Assembly: GCA_016758965.1 (NCBI GenBank)
Contig: JAEPRB010000177.1
Location: 22,448 to 86,447 of the forward strand
Length of the DNA stretch: 64,000 nt
Source of the DNA: Circinella minor
Taxonomy: Eukaryota > Mucoromycota > Mucoromycetes > Mucorales > Lichtheimiaceae
Reading direction: 5' to 3'
The notes beneath the pieces are model-generated. The model made no database searches, was not told the DNA's origin, and saw nothing but the letters and a program-made list of their open reading frames with translations. Within the stretch, counting starts at the first letter, position 1. Each line of letters begins with the position of its first letter. Shown here piece by piece: positions 12,164 through 23,699 of this stretch. The translations under genes and the position numbers were made by a program.

Positions 12164-13188
12164 TTATGGCTTTCCTGAATAGAAATAAAGACAAGACTGT
12201 TACGGAGAATAAGTATACTACGCGGGATAAGAAGGGTTTTATTATGTCACAAACTTACATTTTTAAAAAATTTGAGTAAAAAGAATTAAAAGCAGCTTCA
12301 TTATATACCATCTTTATTCATTCCATATCACCTTAAGATACAACATGCGACTTTTTTTTTCGCAGGTTTTCAATTGTAGTAGTGCAGCACCAAAAGCCAT
12401 TGGCCAATCCTCTTGTGAGATAAACTACAGTAAGATTTCTCTTACTAAACTTACATATTTCATCAAGCAACTGTACAATTTATTTTCTTCTTTATATAAT
12501 CACTTTTTTGTGAAAAACATCTCTTATAATTAATTTTACAATATGGAAACCAATTTTTTGAAATAAATAATATAAAAGTATATTAAATTTTTACTGTTAG
12601 TTAGTATCAAATCGTTCGAATATTATCCACAAAAAAGTGACAATTGTTCTTGGATATTTATTTGCCATTTAATTACGTAATAATAACAATAATATAAAAA
12701 TATGTGTGTTATGATGCAAAAGAAATCATGCTGCTAATGTCACAACCCCGCGCAAAAAAAAAAATCGAATCGTTAGTTTAACAACGCGAAATATAAAATG
12801 AAATGTATGAAATGAAGTGTCTTTTTATTTCTATTATAGTCTATTAGGTTATATAATATATAGTGTTTTTTTGCGATCATTATTATATTACAAACGTTAT
12901 CATAATAAGGGAAAATAATAAATATCTAAGATCGATAAGTAAAAGTTTTGGTGTTCATATCGTTTGTGTGAAGGCTGAAGATTATCTAATACGTACGTAA
13001 TGCAAAAATAAAAAATAAAAATTAAAGTGACAGATGACTCTGTTGTGTGCTATGTAGAGTAATTTATACAATTATAAAAAAGATGATGGGATGTGAATTA
13101 TCAACAAAAAAAAAACAAGGGAATAATTATAAGAATAATAATAATTTATATAATAAAGGGATTTTCTTTCAGGAAAGAAAAAAGAATG
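12164..13188. other. Intergenic, 3' flank of MFS transporter 2
   Basis: About 1 kb of A+T-rich DNA. A 62-codon plus-strand frame at 12345-12533 is low in information and not called. No repeats or RNA genes are seen. Confidence 0.45.
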
Positions 13189-15684
13189 TTATTTTTCTTC
13201 ATGATCATAATTTACATGACCGTGAATGGATGAAACATTACTATGTTCAAACATAGAACTATCCTTCGCATCATCATCCAAAATGACTTCACCAAGAGGT
13301 TGTTGTCGTTGATTTTCTTCATCTATTTTTTCTTGAGATTGAGAAGGAGAAACACCATATCGGACATTTCGAGTAAAAAGTACAGCAATAATAGAAATAC
13401 CAGCTGCACACAAAGGTACAGTAAAAGTTAAATGTAATGCATTCATATACGCTTTAATAATGGGGCCTTGAGCATCCACCGGCATTTTTCGAATATAAAG
13501 ATAGTTTTTGAGAGCGTCATATTCATTACCAATTGCAATAATTTCAGGATCCAATTCTCTTGCTTCATTTTCCAAAAAGATAGAAAAGAGGGTCTGGTAA
13601 ATAGCAACTCCAATCGCTGAACCAAGCATCATGAAAAAGTTAGTCTATAATAAAAGGGAGAAAATAGCAAGTATATTATAATTAATACATTTAAGTCGTT
13701 TTTTTTACTCTGTTTTAATATATTCATAACAATATATTCATAATTACAAAAAAAAAAAAAAAAAAAAAAAAAAATTACCAAACTTGTTGCAACAGCCATA
13801 TATTTTTTATCTACAGTAGTTTGTACCGCCAAAATAGCATTTTGTTGTGATAATCCAAACGCAAAACCTAAACAAAATATTTAATATTAATTGTTTCTTT
13901 TAAAAAAAGAAAAAATTGTAACTTTTTCTTATATAGTTAAATAATCATAAAAAAGACAATTAAAATATTTACCACAGAAAGACAAGAAACCCGCTTGATG
14001 TCCCCAACTCGAATTCTCATTGACAGTATAAAATAAACCATAACCAAGAACATTACAACATGCACCAACGAGAAGAAAGAATTTGACATATGGGATTTTA
14101 CTAATCAAGTAACTGCTACCAAGAGATCCAACAATAAGACAACCCATAAAAGGAATTAACCGGATGCCGGATTGGATACTATTAGCACCAAAGACAGACT
14201 GAAAGAGAATAGGACCAAAATACAATGTACCAACAAAACCGAGACCTAGTGTTGCCATAAATATATATATCGTAAATACAGATGGCTGTAACATAATAGC
14301 TGCAGGCATAACCTATTTTTTAAAATATAAAAAGAAAAAGAAAGAAGAAAACCATTATTAACTTTTATCATTTTTCATTTAACAGAATTGCAGTGGAATA
14401 CTAGTATTATAAACTTCATGTTTTAAAAACATACAGGTTCTTTAGAAATCCATCCTTGAGAAATAACCAACAAGACAAGGGCAACACCAGCAGCGACAAA
14501 TGGACCAACACTGTGGGCATCTTTCCAACCATACTAATGGTTATATTGAAGACTTTCAATTAGTATTGACTCTTTTTTTTTACCCTTCAAGCTATAAACA
14601 TAAACTGCTAATAATAATAATAGTAGTAGTACAGCTATTGCTACATACCAATGGACCCCAACCTAAAGCGAGTAAAAGACAGGTGACACAACTGATGGAA
14701 AAGAGAATACCCAGAGCATCGATACGTTTGACTTTAACTATGAGTGGTTCATTTTGTATAGTACCTGATTCTTTGAGAAAGATTAAAATAAGTATAGCAG
14801 CTAAACCACCAATAATGATATTGATCCAAAAATCCCAACGCCATGTAAGGTAATCGACAAAGGCACCACCGATCAATGGACCAACAACGCTTGATAGACC
14901 ATAAATAACAGTCAACATGGATTGAAGACGAGGTTTCCATTCTGGTGATGCAATGTCAGTCACAACGACAAACATCATTGAAAAAATACCACCACCACCA
15001 AAGCCTTGAATTGTTCTTCCTGCAATGACACCAGAAATAGTGGGAGAAAGTGCACTAATAAGAGAACCAATCCAAAAGAAACAAAGTCCAAATAAAAGTA
15101 CAGGTTTACGTCCAAAAATGTCACTGAACTATATAATTATTGAAAATTGATTTGTTAAAAAAAATTCATGACAACATTTTCTCTGTAAATATTTTTTTCT
15201 TGTGTCGTAATGTTTATATATGTATGTATAACAACGTCATTAAAAAAAATTCTCCATTACCTTGCCAGCTAACGGTTGAAAGGAGATCTATATAATAAGA
15301 TACATATAAAAAGCGGAGATCAGTTTTTTAGTAAACTTAGTAATAATGAAAACCTTGTTGAAATTATGATAAAAAAAAAATTACCATAGCAACCATAAAT
15401 GAAGTTGCAATCCATGTTTGTTGTTCTAATGCTTGTAGTTCTGTTGCAATAATAGACATTGCTGGAGCAACAACAGTTGAATTTAATGACATGACAAACA
15501 TAGACAAGATGATACCAACAAAGATACCAATCGTTCTAAATCGTTCAAAACGGGATCGTTTTGGTGGTTGTTCTTCTACTATACTGGATTCTTTTTCACT
15601 TGAAGCTATTCCTTTTTCAGATACAATTGTGGCGACATCATTGTTATTATTATTACTAGTAATTTGTTCCGCTTCTCGAGGCAT
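13189..15684 (-). CDS. MFS transporter, DHA2 (drug:H+ antiporter, 14-TM) type, copy 2
   Basis: Second DHA2-type antiporter, 596 residues. Exons on the complement: 15684-15385, 15287-15261 (27-base microexon), 15128-14649, 14533-14435, 14312-13973, 13867-13779 and 13644-13189, all in phase. Shared marks with copy 1 are LNSTVVAPAMSIIATEL, TWIATSFMV, FSDIFGRKPV, GFGGGGIFS, VVGPLIGGAFVDYLTWRWDF and FGPILFQSVFGANS. Exon lengths 27, 340 and 89 are the same in both paralogues. Exons 3+4 here (480+99=579) exactly equal exon 3 of copy 1, so copy 2 has one extra intron. The cytosolic tail is acidic and His-rich, unlike the Asn/Gly-rich tail of copy 1. An intron carries a run of over 25 A/T. Probably an ancient tandem duplicate split by later insertions. 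Confidence 0.92.
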
Positions 15685-18141
15685 ATTATTAAATTGTGTC
15701 TATTATTCGAATAAATTAAAAAATGGTATAAAAAAAAAAGAGAGATTAAAAAAGATATACGGGGAATGTAAATATGTATACAAGAGTAATGAGAAGAAAT
15801 TAAGTGTTGGAAAAAATCTAGTCCAAAAACAACAAAAATGGTTTGTGTGAGAGAGAAAGAGAGAGAAAGAAGACTTTTTCAATTTCCAGAAACTCGAAAG
15901 CTTTTTTTTTTCTTTTTATACGTACTGAACCAGATCACAGATCTACCACGCATACCAAACTTTGTTTTTTTTTTAGTCCTTTTCGGTCATGTATCACGCC
16001 GAGTGCCTTTATCCGGTAGAAAAGTTATTGCGGAATCCATTGATCAATATCAAAAAAAAAACCAATTATATTGATTTCAATGGAAGAATAAATCGGCTCA
16101 TAATCCTTTATTATTTCCCACGTGTATAAAATACAGGTATCACAGTAGCAACATCTCTTTTTTTTTCATTGTATGTAGTTAATATATATAATATAACAAT
16201 CAATTTTCTATATTACATCGAACTAATTATATTAGAAACAGAAAATTTTATTCTTTGTTTTTTTTGGGGGAGTTTTTAATCTGTGTACACTAATAGACTA
16301 AAGACTTTTTTTTATTAAATATAACAAAAAAAAAAAGTAAAAAACAAAGAAGTCTGTATTTGACTTTTATCACGTTACCATTCAACTTGTTGGTGTGGCA
16401 AGATCTATATAAAACTATACTGAACACTAAATTTTATAATTTGGTAAAATAGTAAACATAAATAACTTTATGTTATCAAGATTACGTTTTATCTGTAGCA
16501 GCAACTTTAAATATTGAATAATGATAATTAGAATTTTCGATAAATTGTTTTTCTTAAGGGGTGATTTATGTCTATTTTTTGATAATATATATATATATAT
16601 AACATATAACCCCTTCTTTTTTTTCAATATTAAAAAATTACATTCATTATTCGTTGTTGTTACATAAAAAAAGAAAGGCGCGAAACTTTAACCCGAAAAG
16701 TGATTATTTTTTTCTCATAACATTAAAATGGCTAAAATCTATATGTTCATGTGATCAATTTCAAACTGATAAAAATTTGGGTATGTAATTGTCCTGGTAT
16801 GTTTATTATCTCTTAGGCCACCTATTCTTGGGACATCTCATCGTCCAGCCAAATAAAAAAAATGTCGTGTAAAAGTTAACCCTTTCTTTTTTTTTATTTT
16901 TTACCCAATGCTCTCGTTGTTTTCGTTTTAAGTTTATTTATTCATTTCAACATGGTGTACTTTGGTTCTTTCATAAAAGATAAAAACAAAAGTTGTTTTG
17001 ACTCTTTATTTTCTTTGCATCAAATTCATTGTATATATTAATTTATGCATAAAAATGATTTATATATCGTTTTTTTGTGTATAAAAATATAGAAAAAATA
17101 AATCTTAGGGGATGTTAATACACTTTCTGGTTCTCGGCCAATGAAATTCTTATAATTTCTTGATCAGTGTAAATTTTCCCATTTTGTGCAGTATAATAAT
17201 CAAAAACTGCATTCCCAACATCCCATTACTTAAAAAACACTCTTTTTTTTATTTTTTTACTGTATTGTATAATATAGTTCGGATAACGAGAAGTTGGCCT
17301 CGAAAAATATTTGATTTTTCTTTATTTTAACTGGCTACGTACGTATAATAATAGTGTATCTTTCAAGAATCAAATCATTTCTCGCAACTTAGCAACAAGC
17401 GTCTTGTAAACTCAATCCTTGGGCTGAAAAAGATATTACAGATCCTATGAGAGGTCCTTTTTTAAGTATTTATATTTTTGAATATTTGAGTTTTTGAGTG
17501 TTAGAATCTATACCGCATCCAAACGAAGAATTTAATATAATTGTAAACTAGTTGTTTAATAGGCCTAACAAAAAAAAAAGACAAAGAGTCGTCTTTTCTC
17601 TTTCACAAAAACGGTACGTAGAAAACTTTTCGTAATACTTTTTTATTATTTTTCTTGTCTTTAATATTTAATATCTTTCTGTTTCTATCATATATTTATA
17701 CATTATTGACTCAGTTAAATGTATTTCTCTTTATTATTACATAGTATATACAGATATTAATACTTGAAAATACATAAGACTGAGCATTAATGAATTTTCT
17801 AGAGTAGAAAACAAAATTTTAATCAGAGGGTGTAGCTTGGAATGGAAATTGTTGAGTTGTATAATTTATGTAAGCATGGTTGTAAAGTTGCTTGATGTAA
17901 GTGGAATGATTACATAGTGTAATAACAAGACGATATGGAATCATAATATTATTATTTTTTGGAATATGGCCTATTGGGTTAAAATCCATGTTTTATTATA
18001 AATGTGCACATCTATGAGTGACTGTGTCTCGAAAATATGCCCGAATAATATAATGTATAGAATAAACTATCATTATTTTCTTTACTAGTGAATAAATATA
18101 TTCAGATGTAACCATGGTAACAAAGAAATTCACCATTTTAT
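15685..18141. other. Gene-free A+T-rich stretch of about 2.4 kb
   Basis: The first few hundred bases are the upstream region of MFS transporter 2. The rest shows homopolymer runs, short AT repeats and a few 60-80-codon frames of low complexity. I see no gene, RNA gene or inverted repeat that I can support. Confidence 0.45.
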
Positions 18142-19183
18142 TTATCCTAGTATTATATTTGATGCAATAGTAATTTCTATGTTTTCACCATCATAATCTT
18201 CCATATGCTTTTTTCGTAGCATCATTCGTGTTGTCCATTCTTGACAGTATTGTACAACGTCTAGTTTTTTATGTCCGTCAAAATAGATGCCTTTGATGTT
18301 CTTGCGATACTTAAAACCCCATGCTTCCATGAATTTGCGTAAGTTCGTCATAGAAATAGACTCAATAGTTTCAGTAGTTACTGTTTTTAATAGATCATCT
18401 TCAATAATTTTTTTTAACAGGTACAGATCTCTTTGTACGGGCTTTTGTTCTTTTAGCCATTCGATGCATTTTTCTTTATGTCTTCATGATTGAGAATGGG
18501 CTTGTGCTTGGCATGGTTTCCTTGTTGCGACATAGGAACTGTACCCGTTGTGTAAAATTCAGTTGCCCAATCACGAATGATGCGACTGCGATAAGAGTGT
18601 TGCTCAGCATTGCTATATGGATAAAAGAAGTGTGCTGCTTTCATAGATGCCTCTCCCTTAGTCATTTTGTGATCTACAAGATTTTTGAAATATATTTTAA
18701 CAGCAAGGCGACGTTTAATATAATCTTTGTCACATTCGCTCGAAACTATTTCAAGACCCCACGTTGCTTCATCAAGAGCGTCAGTCAAAAAAGACAGCAG
18801 ATCTTCATCACTGTAGTCGATAAAGTTATTATTATTGTCAAAGTTTATGTCATCGACGTCAGTGCTAACTAGCCCATTAGTGTTACTGTCGACAATTGAA
18901 AAAATCTGACTGATAGGCTTATGCATTTTCATCATTTCCTGCTGCTTTTTAGCTGTTAATATTTTATCTCTCCATTCTTTAGTACGTGAAGGAACAAGGT
19001 GATTGTAAGTGCCATGCAAATGAGAATCACTGTTTTTTTTTCACTGTAGCATATCAAATGCATTTTTGATGATAGGCACTTGATCTTGATTCTGAGTAAT
19101 ATTTATTGCGATTGCTTGCTCAGTTGTAAATAAAACACCTTTTTCATTTCTAGCTCGTTTTTTGGCTGATTTCTTTTGAGGCA
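18142..19183 (-). pseudogene. Broken N-terminal part of a DDE-type transposase (C-terminus missing)
   Basis: A plausible start is the ATG at 19183 (MPQKKSAKKRARNEKGVLF). The frame meets a TGA at about 19046 and resumes at MHGTYNHLVPSRTKEWRD. A +1/-1 shift near 18485 then joins it to the frame ending at 18142. The second part contains FMEAWGFKYRKNIKGIYFDGHK, followed by the DVVQYCQEW block. I associate this 'FDGHE-R-DVV-YR' signature with the region just ahead of the catalytic core in fungal pogo/DDE-like transposases. Helical, Lys/Glu-rich upstream segments fit the N-terminal domain. The catalytic Asp/Asp/Glu part is absent, since the frame stops after about 15 more residues. So this is a dead, 3'-truncated transposon copy. 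Confidence 0.6.
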
Positions 19184-19689
19184 TAGTGAAGTTTAGATAT
19201 TATAGTGGAAATAAAAAATTGTCAGTAACCTTAAATAAAGTATGCTTTGTGCTGCGGGTAAATATTGCCCTGACCAGTTAAACGTAATTCCCACCAATTA
19301 TATAATGCTCAAGATGTTTCAAGCTCATGCTCTCCCAGCCAAAAGTCGCCCAATTTAAAGATGAAAAAGAAAAAATAATCCACTACTTTTGTCCTAAAAG
19401 CCCCTAAAAACAATAGTAATGAATGTTTTTTATGCTTCATGATGATACGGAAAAGTAATAGGGATTCAAAAAATTTGGAAAAAATTGCGGATTATCAGGA
19501 GTGTGCACCATACTACTTTTTTTTAAATGCACTAAATCCATAGGAGGAAAATACGGACAACAATGCCCGTAGTGCTCAATATAACTTGAAGAAAACAAAG
19601 AGAACTTATCTTTCGAAATATTCATAAATCAGTATCCATTTACTGACAAAGCGTTCGCGTACACCAAATATACCAACGTACACATGCTC
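19184..19689. other. Short gap between transposase relic and repeat-family pseudogene
   Basis: Non-coding, apart from a 62-codon minus-strand frame (19437-19625) containing EHYGHCCPYFPPMDLVHL. It looks coding-like but has no recognised family and may be part of another repeat relic. Confidence 0.3.
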
Positions 19690-22234
19690 TCCGATGGAGC
19701 CAAATTAAAAAAAAATCTTTGATGCGTGGAAAAAGACACAAGCAAGCACAGATTTCTGGCATCGTGAATAATTAAAAAATGCACGATCTACAGCAACAGC
19801 ACAGCTACAAGAAGCAGTGGCAAGAACTATGGGTGATATTAGTGCAGTTGAAGCTGGACGACTTTCTGAAATATATGAGGTAATGCATAATTTTGTTCTC
19901 TCCATATTCTCACAAAACTAATATACTATTACCGATTATTTTTAATAGCGGACGATTGCTGATGTTCACCTCGAAGATGTATATGATAATCAAGAAGGGC
20001 CAGCTAGGATGAATTCTGCCCAGGAAGAACACGTTATGGGTGAACCTAATGTTGAAACAGAAGGGATTGAAGGTTTATGGATGGAGAAGAAATCAGGGCT
20101 GCAGCCAATACAACATTCATAATTGGATGTATAACCAGGTGAATATAGTTTTATTATTACTATTGTCTGTTGGTTCCAAAGTTACTTTGAAACAATTAAC
20201 CAAACATTCTTATATTTTAGTTGTTGAAAGACCAAGAATTATTCCAAAAGACAAAGCTCTCGATCACTTGAATTGATGGTTTACGATTTGATTATGAACT
20301 TGGATATCAAAAAAAATCAGTGATTCCTGCATGTTAAAGTAAGTACATTTATATAAAAAGCATAAGGATGGTGTTATTGTTTATTATAATTGGAAGGATC
20401 TAAAGGAAAATTCTTATAATTTATATATTTATTATAAAAGATTATCATTATTACTAGCGGTCCCTGTCTCGGTTCGCTCGACTGAATGAGCCACTTTGCT
20501 TCGCTTCATGTCATTCAGCGGATCCACGTCGCAAGGGGGGTTTTACCCCCCTTGACCTCCCCCATTGGGGGCAAGCCCCCAAACCCCCGGTTGACTATGC
20601 ATTTAAAGCTGGATTCGAGGGTACGATACCAAAATACCTTATGTAAGATATTAAGATGAAAAATTATATATAGGTCGGTGTTGTAATGTTTGAATTTCCT
20701 TTTTTAGGTTTTATAAAATCTAAACTTTTTAGTGGTATAGAAGTAGTATAGATACATTATAAATACCCTCAATGCTACTATGGCAAATAGCTTTAAACAA
20801 GCAATCAGTGACGATAGTATTTGGGAAACGTTGAAGGAGCCAAGATTTTAACCCTCGGTAGATGATGAAATGGTGTCAGAATTATTCCAGAGGGTATGCA
20901 AGGTAATTATTATGATGGGGATCTTTATTTTATTATTAAATTGCTGGATGATATCTAATTATTAAATTAAATGTGCACTCAGTTTATCATACCCCCTGAA
21001 GAGGATGATGAAGATAAATATAATGATGATAGATTGTTTAAATCGGACAAAAAGGCTGCATTAATTGAATTGCGCCAACGGAAGATCATTGAATTGAGAA
21101 CAAATAGTCTAGTAGTCTTAGAAGTGATCGAAATTTTAGATTATGTGTAGGTAGCAAAGATGAATACGTAAAATACAAAAGAATGTATCTGATATTTCTT
21201 CCTTTTTTCTTAGTATCAATATTGTAGACTTGTGGCGTAATATGGATAACGGAAAAACAAGCGAAGCGGATTTTATCATGGCTATGAAAATCCAAGCGTA
21301 AGTTAGATTTCTATCAAAATTGCTTTTCTTTTCCTAACTCAAAGTTTCTTTTTCTTTAATAGTGGTGAAATATCTTCATCAATCTCGAAACAACCCCACC
21401 AGTTTATTTCGGAAAAGCTGTACAGGGTTTTGCATTCATTTCCGGACACAGCCCTCAATTTTTTCGCTTATGATAGGTGATACTTGGTTTATCCCATAAA
21501 ATCAGGTCCCCTATCATTTGCGTAAATCCCTAATCTTTACAAGTGAGTACCATTATGTGCAATTGAGTGGAAGAAGAAGAATAGCTCACCAGGAAAACTC
21601 CTTATTTAACAAGCCAAAAATTTACAAGTAAATAAGTGTCATCTTGCTAAAATACTCAAGTTACAATTGTCGAATGCTCAAGAGAAAAAGATGATGGTAG
21701 TTGGGATGGATTGGAAAGGTAAAGGGAATATGACATTATTTCTATTTGTTGGTTAGCATATGACCAATTACATAACTAGATATTAAATTAATTCTATATA
21801 CATAGGATTTGACGGATATATGTTCACGATTCACAAAGTAGATGGTGTATATATAGCAAACTTGCTAGATTAATTATCATTACCACGACATATCTTGAAA
21901 CTGTAAAGGACTTTGAAAAATCATTGGTGTGGCTCTTAAGATGGAGGGTATGTATATTTTACTTGTGACTTTTCTTGTATGGCATGATAATATGTACATC
22001 AAGGTATTGATTTTATCTGTTTGTAATATGTAGGAGTATTTGATTAAAACCGAGCGTATCATCAGCATCGCCATGTCAATACATGAATCCTTAAACAGCT
22101 TTGAAGAAGTTTTAACAAGAGGTTTGAAAAGACAACGATCCACCTCTGATCTTGTATATATGAGCCCTAAACGACGCGGAAGTTTAGCATCAACGACAAC
22201 GGATAATGAATATGACGATGAAGACGAAGATTAA
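19690..22234 (+). pseudogene. Decayed multi-exon gene of a repetitive, lineage-type family
   Basis: Several exon-like pieces lie in order on the plus strand, separated by GT...AG introns. About 19740-19879 ends SAVEAGRLSEIYE. About 19950-20130 starts RTIADVHLEDVYDNQEGPAR. An exon from about 20780 (MANSFKQAISDDSIWETLKE) is broken by a TAA. Others lie at about 20985-21150 and 21216-21300 (INIVDLWRNMDNGKTSEADF) and at 21362-21476. A piece near 21807 carries FDGYMFTIHKVDGVYIANLL, and the last runs to the stop at 22234, with LKRQRSTSDLVYMSPKRRGS and an acidic tail. In-frame stops at several places show it is not functional. I recall similar architecture from abundant Mucorales gene families of unknown function; that is memory, not a search. 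A GC-rich hairpin island sits inside it. Confidence 0.5.
20455..20592. repeat. GC-rich multi-hairpin island
   Basis: About 140 bases of high G+C in a strongly A+T-rich setting. Hairpins visible: CTGAATGA (about 20481) with TCATTCAG (about 20511); AAGGGGGG at 20533-20540 with CCCCCCTT at 20546-20553 (loop 5); and CCCCC at 20559-20563 with GGGGG at 20567-20571, the latter also able to pair with CCCCC at 20576-20580. The abrupt composition change on both sides suggests an inserted mobile hairpin element. The style resembles GC-rich double-hairpin elements known from some fungal mitochondrial DNAs, so a nuclear copy of an organellar element is one possibility. Confidence 0.65.
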
Positions 22235-22832
22235 GAAAGTATAACAAATAACACATAACATATACCATATAACATATAACACATACCGCATGCCAAGCAT
22301 CCTCCTTTACTCCTATTATTAACTAGTAGCATATATCTTTAAAAAAATCTCTATGATAGTTCCCCATCAAACCTTGGATAATTACACTCCCTGAAACCAA
22401 TAAATACATACTTATATGTATGTGTGAATGGTTCAAATAATACCTTATTCTCTCATTCAAGATAATGTCAGATATAAATAAATAAGATACTGTGCTTATG
22501 CAATTCTTTTATCATAACCAGTTTTTGTTTTTGTTTTAAAAAAATTTATAGATGAATGAGCTTACGTATTAATCTACAAATAAATATATTCTATTTATTT
22601 GTTGTGATGTATCCATATGTAATGTTTATCATAGTATCATTTAGTATCATAGTAACTAATTTACAGATACTCGATATTACAACGATTAACTTTAACAGAC
22701 CCAAAAATATGTTCAAGCCTTCTAAATTATTAGAAATGCATTTACTTCTAATATATATTGATAAATACATGATCTGATTGCTTAAACCTTGTCTATCACT
22801 AATTTACTATAAGACGTACGTTTGGGCGCTCA
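22235..22832. other. Intergenic, about 600 bases, no gene seen
   Basis: A+T-rich. It begins with short repeats of ACACATAACATATA-like sequence (about 22245-22290). A 73-codon hydrophobic plus-strand frame (22556-22777) is not convincing. Confidence 0.4.
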
Positions 22833-23385
22833 ATACAGGGTCAGCCAACTAAGTCCTTGTTCTAAGCCACAGTAACGTGAATATATCATTCTTTGGTGCT
22901 ATTACTGCTGAGGGAATTGTGAATCTCTCATTGAGAAATCTACAACTGGTGGTTGGATCCAAGAAGAAGCGTAAACTTAACGAAGGTGAGCAACAGATTA
23001 CTGGCAAAATTGGTACAAGGGCAGTTTATTTTGTTTAGTTTTTGGAGACTGCGTGTGATGGATATTTTGGAGAGAAACAGTATGCCAGGGAAAACGCTAT
23101 TAATGAACAATGCAATTATTTATCATATCAACGATGCTAAAGTGAAATAGTGGAGAGTCATGGATTCAAGCTGTTTTATCTACCTCCTTATTACTCGGCT
23201 TGTTTAAATCCTATATATTGAATAGATCTGGTCTAAATTGAAGGCAGGGGCCAAGCAGGAACTTTTAACAAAGGATAATTGTTTAACTACACGCATTATG
23301 AACTCTGCTTATAATGTTACTTCCAATGATTGTAAAAATGGATTAGACACTCTATGTTCTTCTTCTTTTGATGTCTTAATAATGA
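22833..23385 (+). pseudogene. Relic of a Tc1/mariner-like (DDE_3) transposase
   Basis: Starts with TACAGGGTCAGCCAACTAAG at about 22835, which looks like a Tc1/mariner terminal repeat after a TA. It is followed directly by mid-protein sequence: SFFGAITAEGIVNLSLRN (the strand after the first catalytic Asp in DDE_3 proteins). Then come LLMNNAIIYHINDAK, corresponding to the D-N-A-x-x-H block with the Asp changed, a piece reading SSCFIYLLITRL in place of 'lylPPYSP-LNPIE', and WSKLKAGAKQELL. Multiple frameshifts and stops break it. The N-terminal DNA-binding half is missing, so the element looks internally deleted and then mutated. No matching right-hand terminal repeat was found. Confidence 0.6.
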
Positions 23386-23435
23386 ACTGAATACTATAGT
23401 TTTTCCAGAACTTTTATAAACATTTCTTTTTTGCC

Positions 23436-23650
23436 AGGTTGATGTTTCCTTATTGTCAAATCATGATTCTTTCTGTGCTAACTCGAAAATTCAAAAATTG
23501 CCAAGTAAAAACCATCACCTGCCAAATGAAAAAAACCCCACCTCCGCCAACCTCAAAATTAGCACATACTGCCAAATTGAAAATGGCCCTCTGCCAACCA
23601 TTAGGAAAGAACATGTATTTTCAACTCCCGATTTTTTTTCCACTATACTT
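23436..23650. repeat. Degenerate array of a 20-26-base unit headed by TTGGC(A/G)
   Basis: Read on the minus strand, about seven or eight successive units begin TTGGCA, TTGGCA, TTGGCG, TTGGCA, TTGGCA, TTAGCA, TTGACA and TTGGCA (plus-strand TGCCAA, CGCCAA and so on). Each is followed by 14-20 variable bases rich in T/A. The spacing is irregular but keeps to about 20-26. The array directly follows the transposase relic. Arrays of this kind can be subterminal transposase-binding sites of DNA transposons, but no element ends were found here. Chance cannot be ruled out. Confidence 0.45.
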
Positions 23651-23699
23651 TTTGTTTAAAGTTTATTTAACAACACCTCAAACTAGAGTAATTATTATC

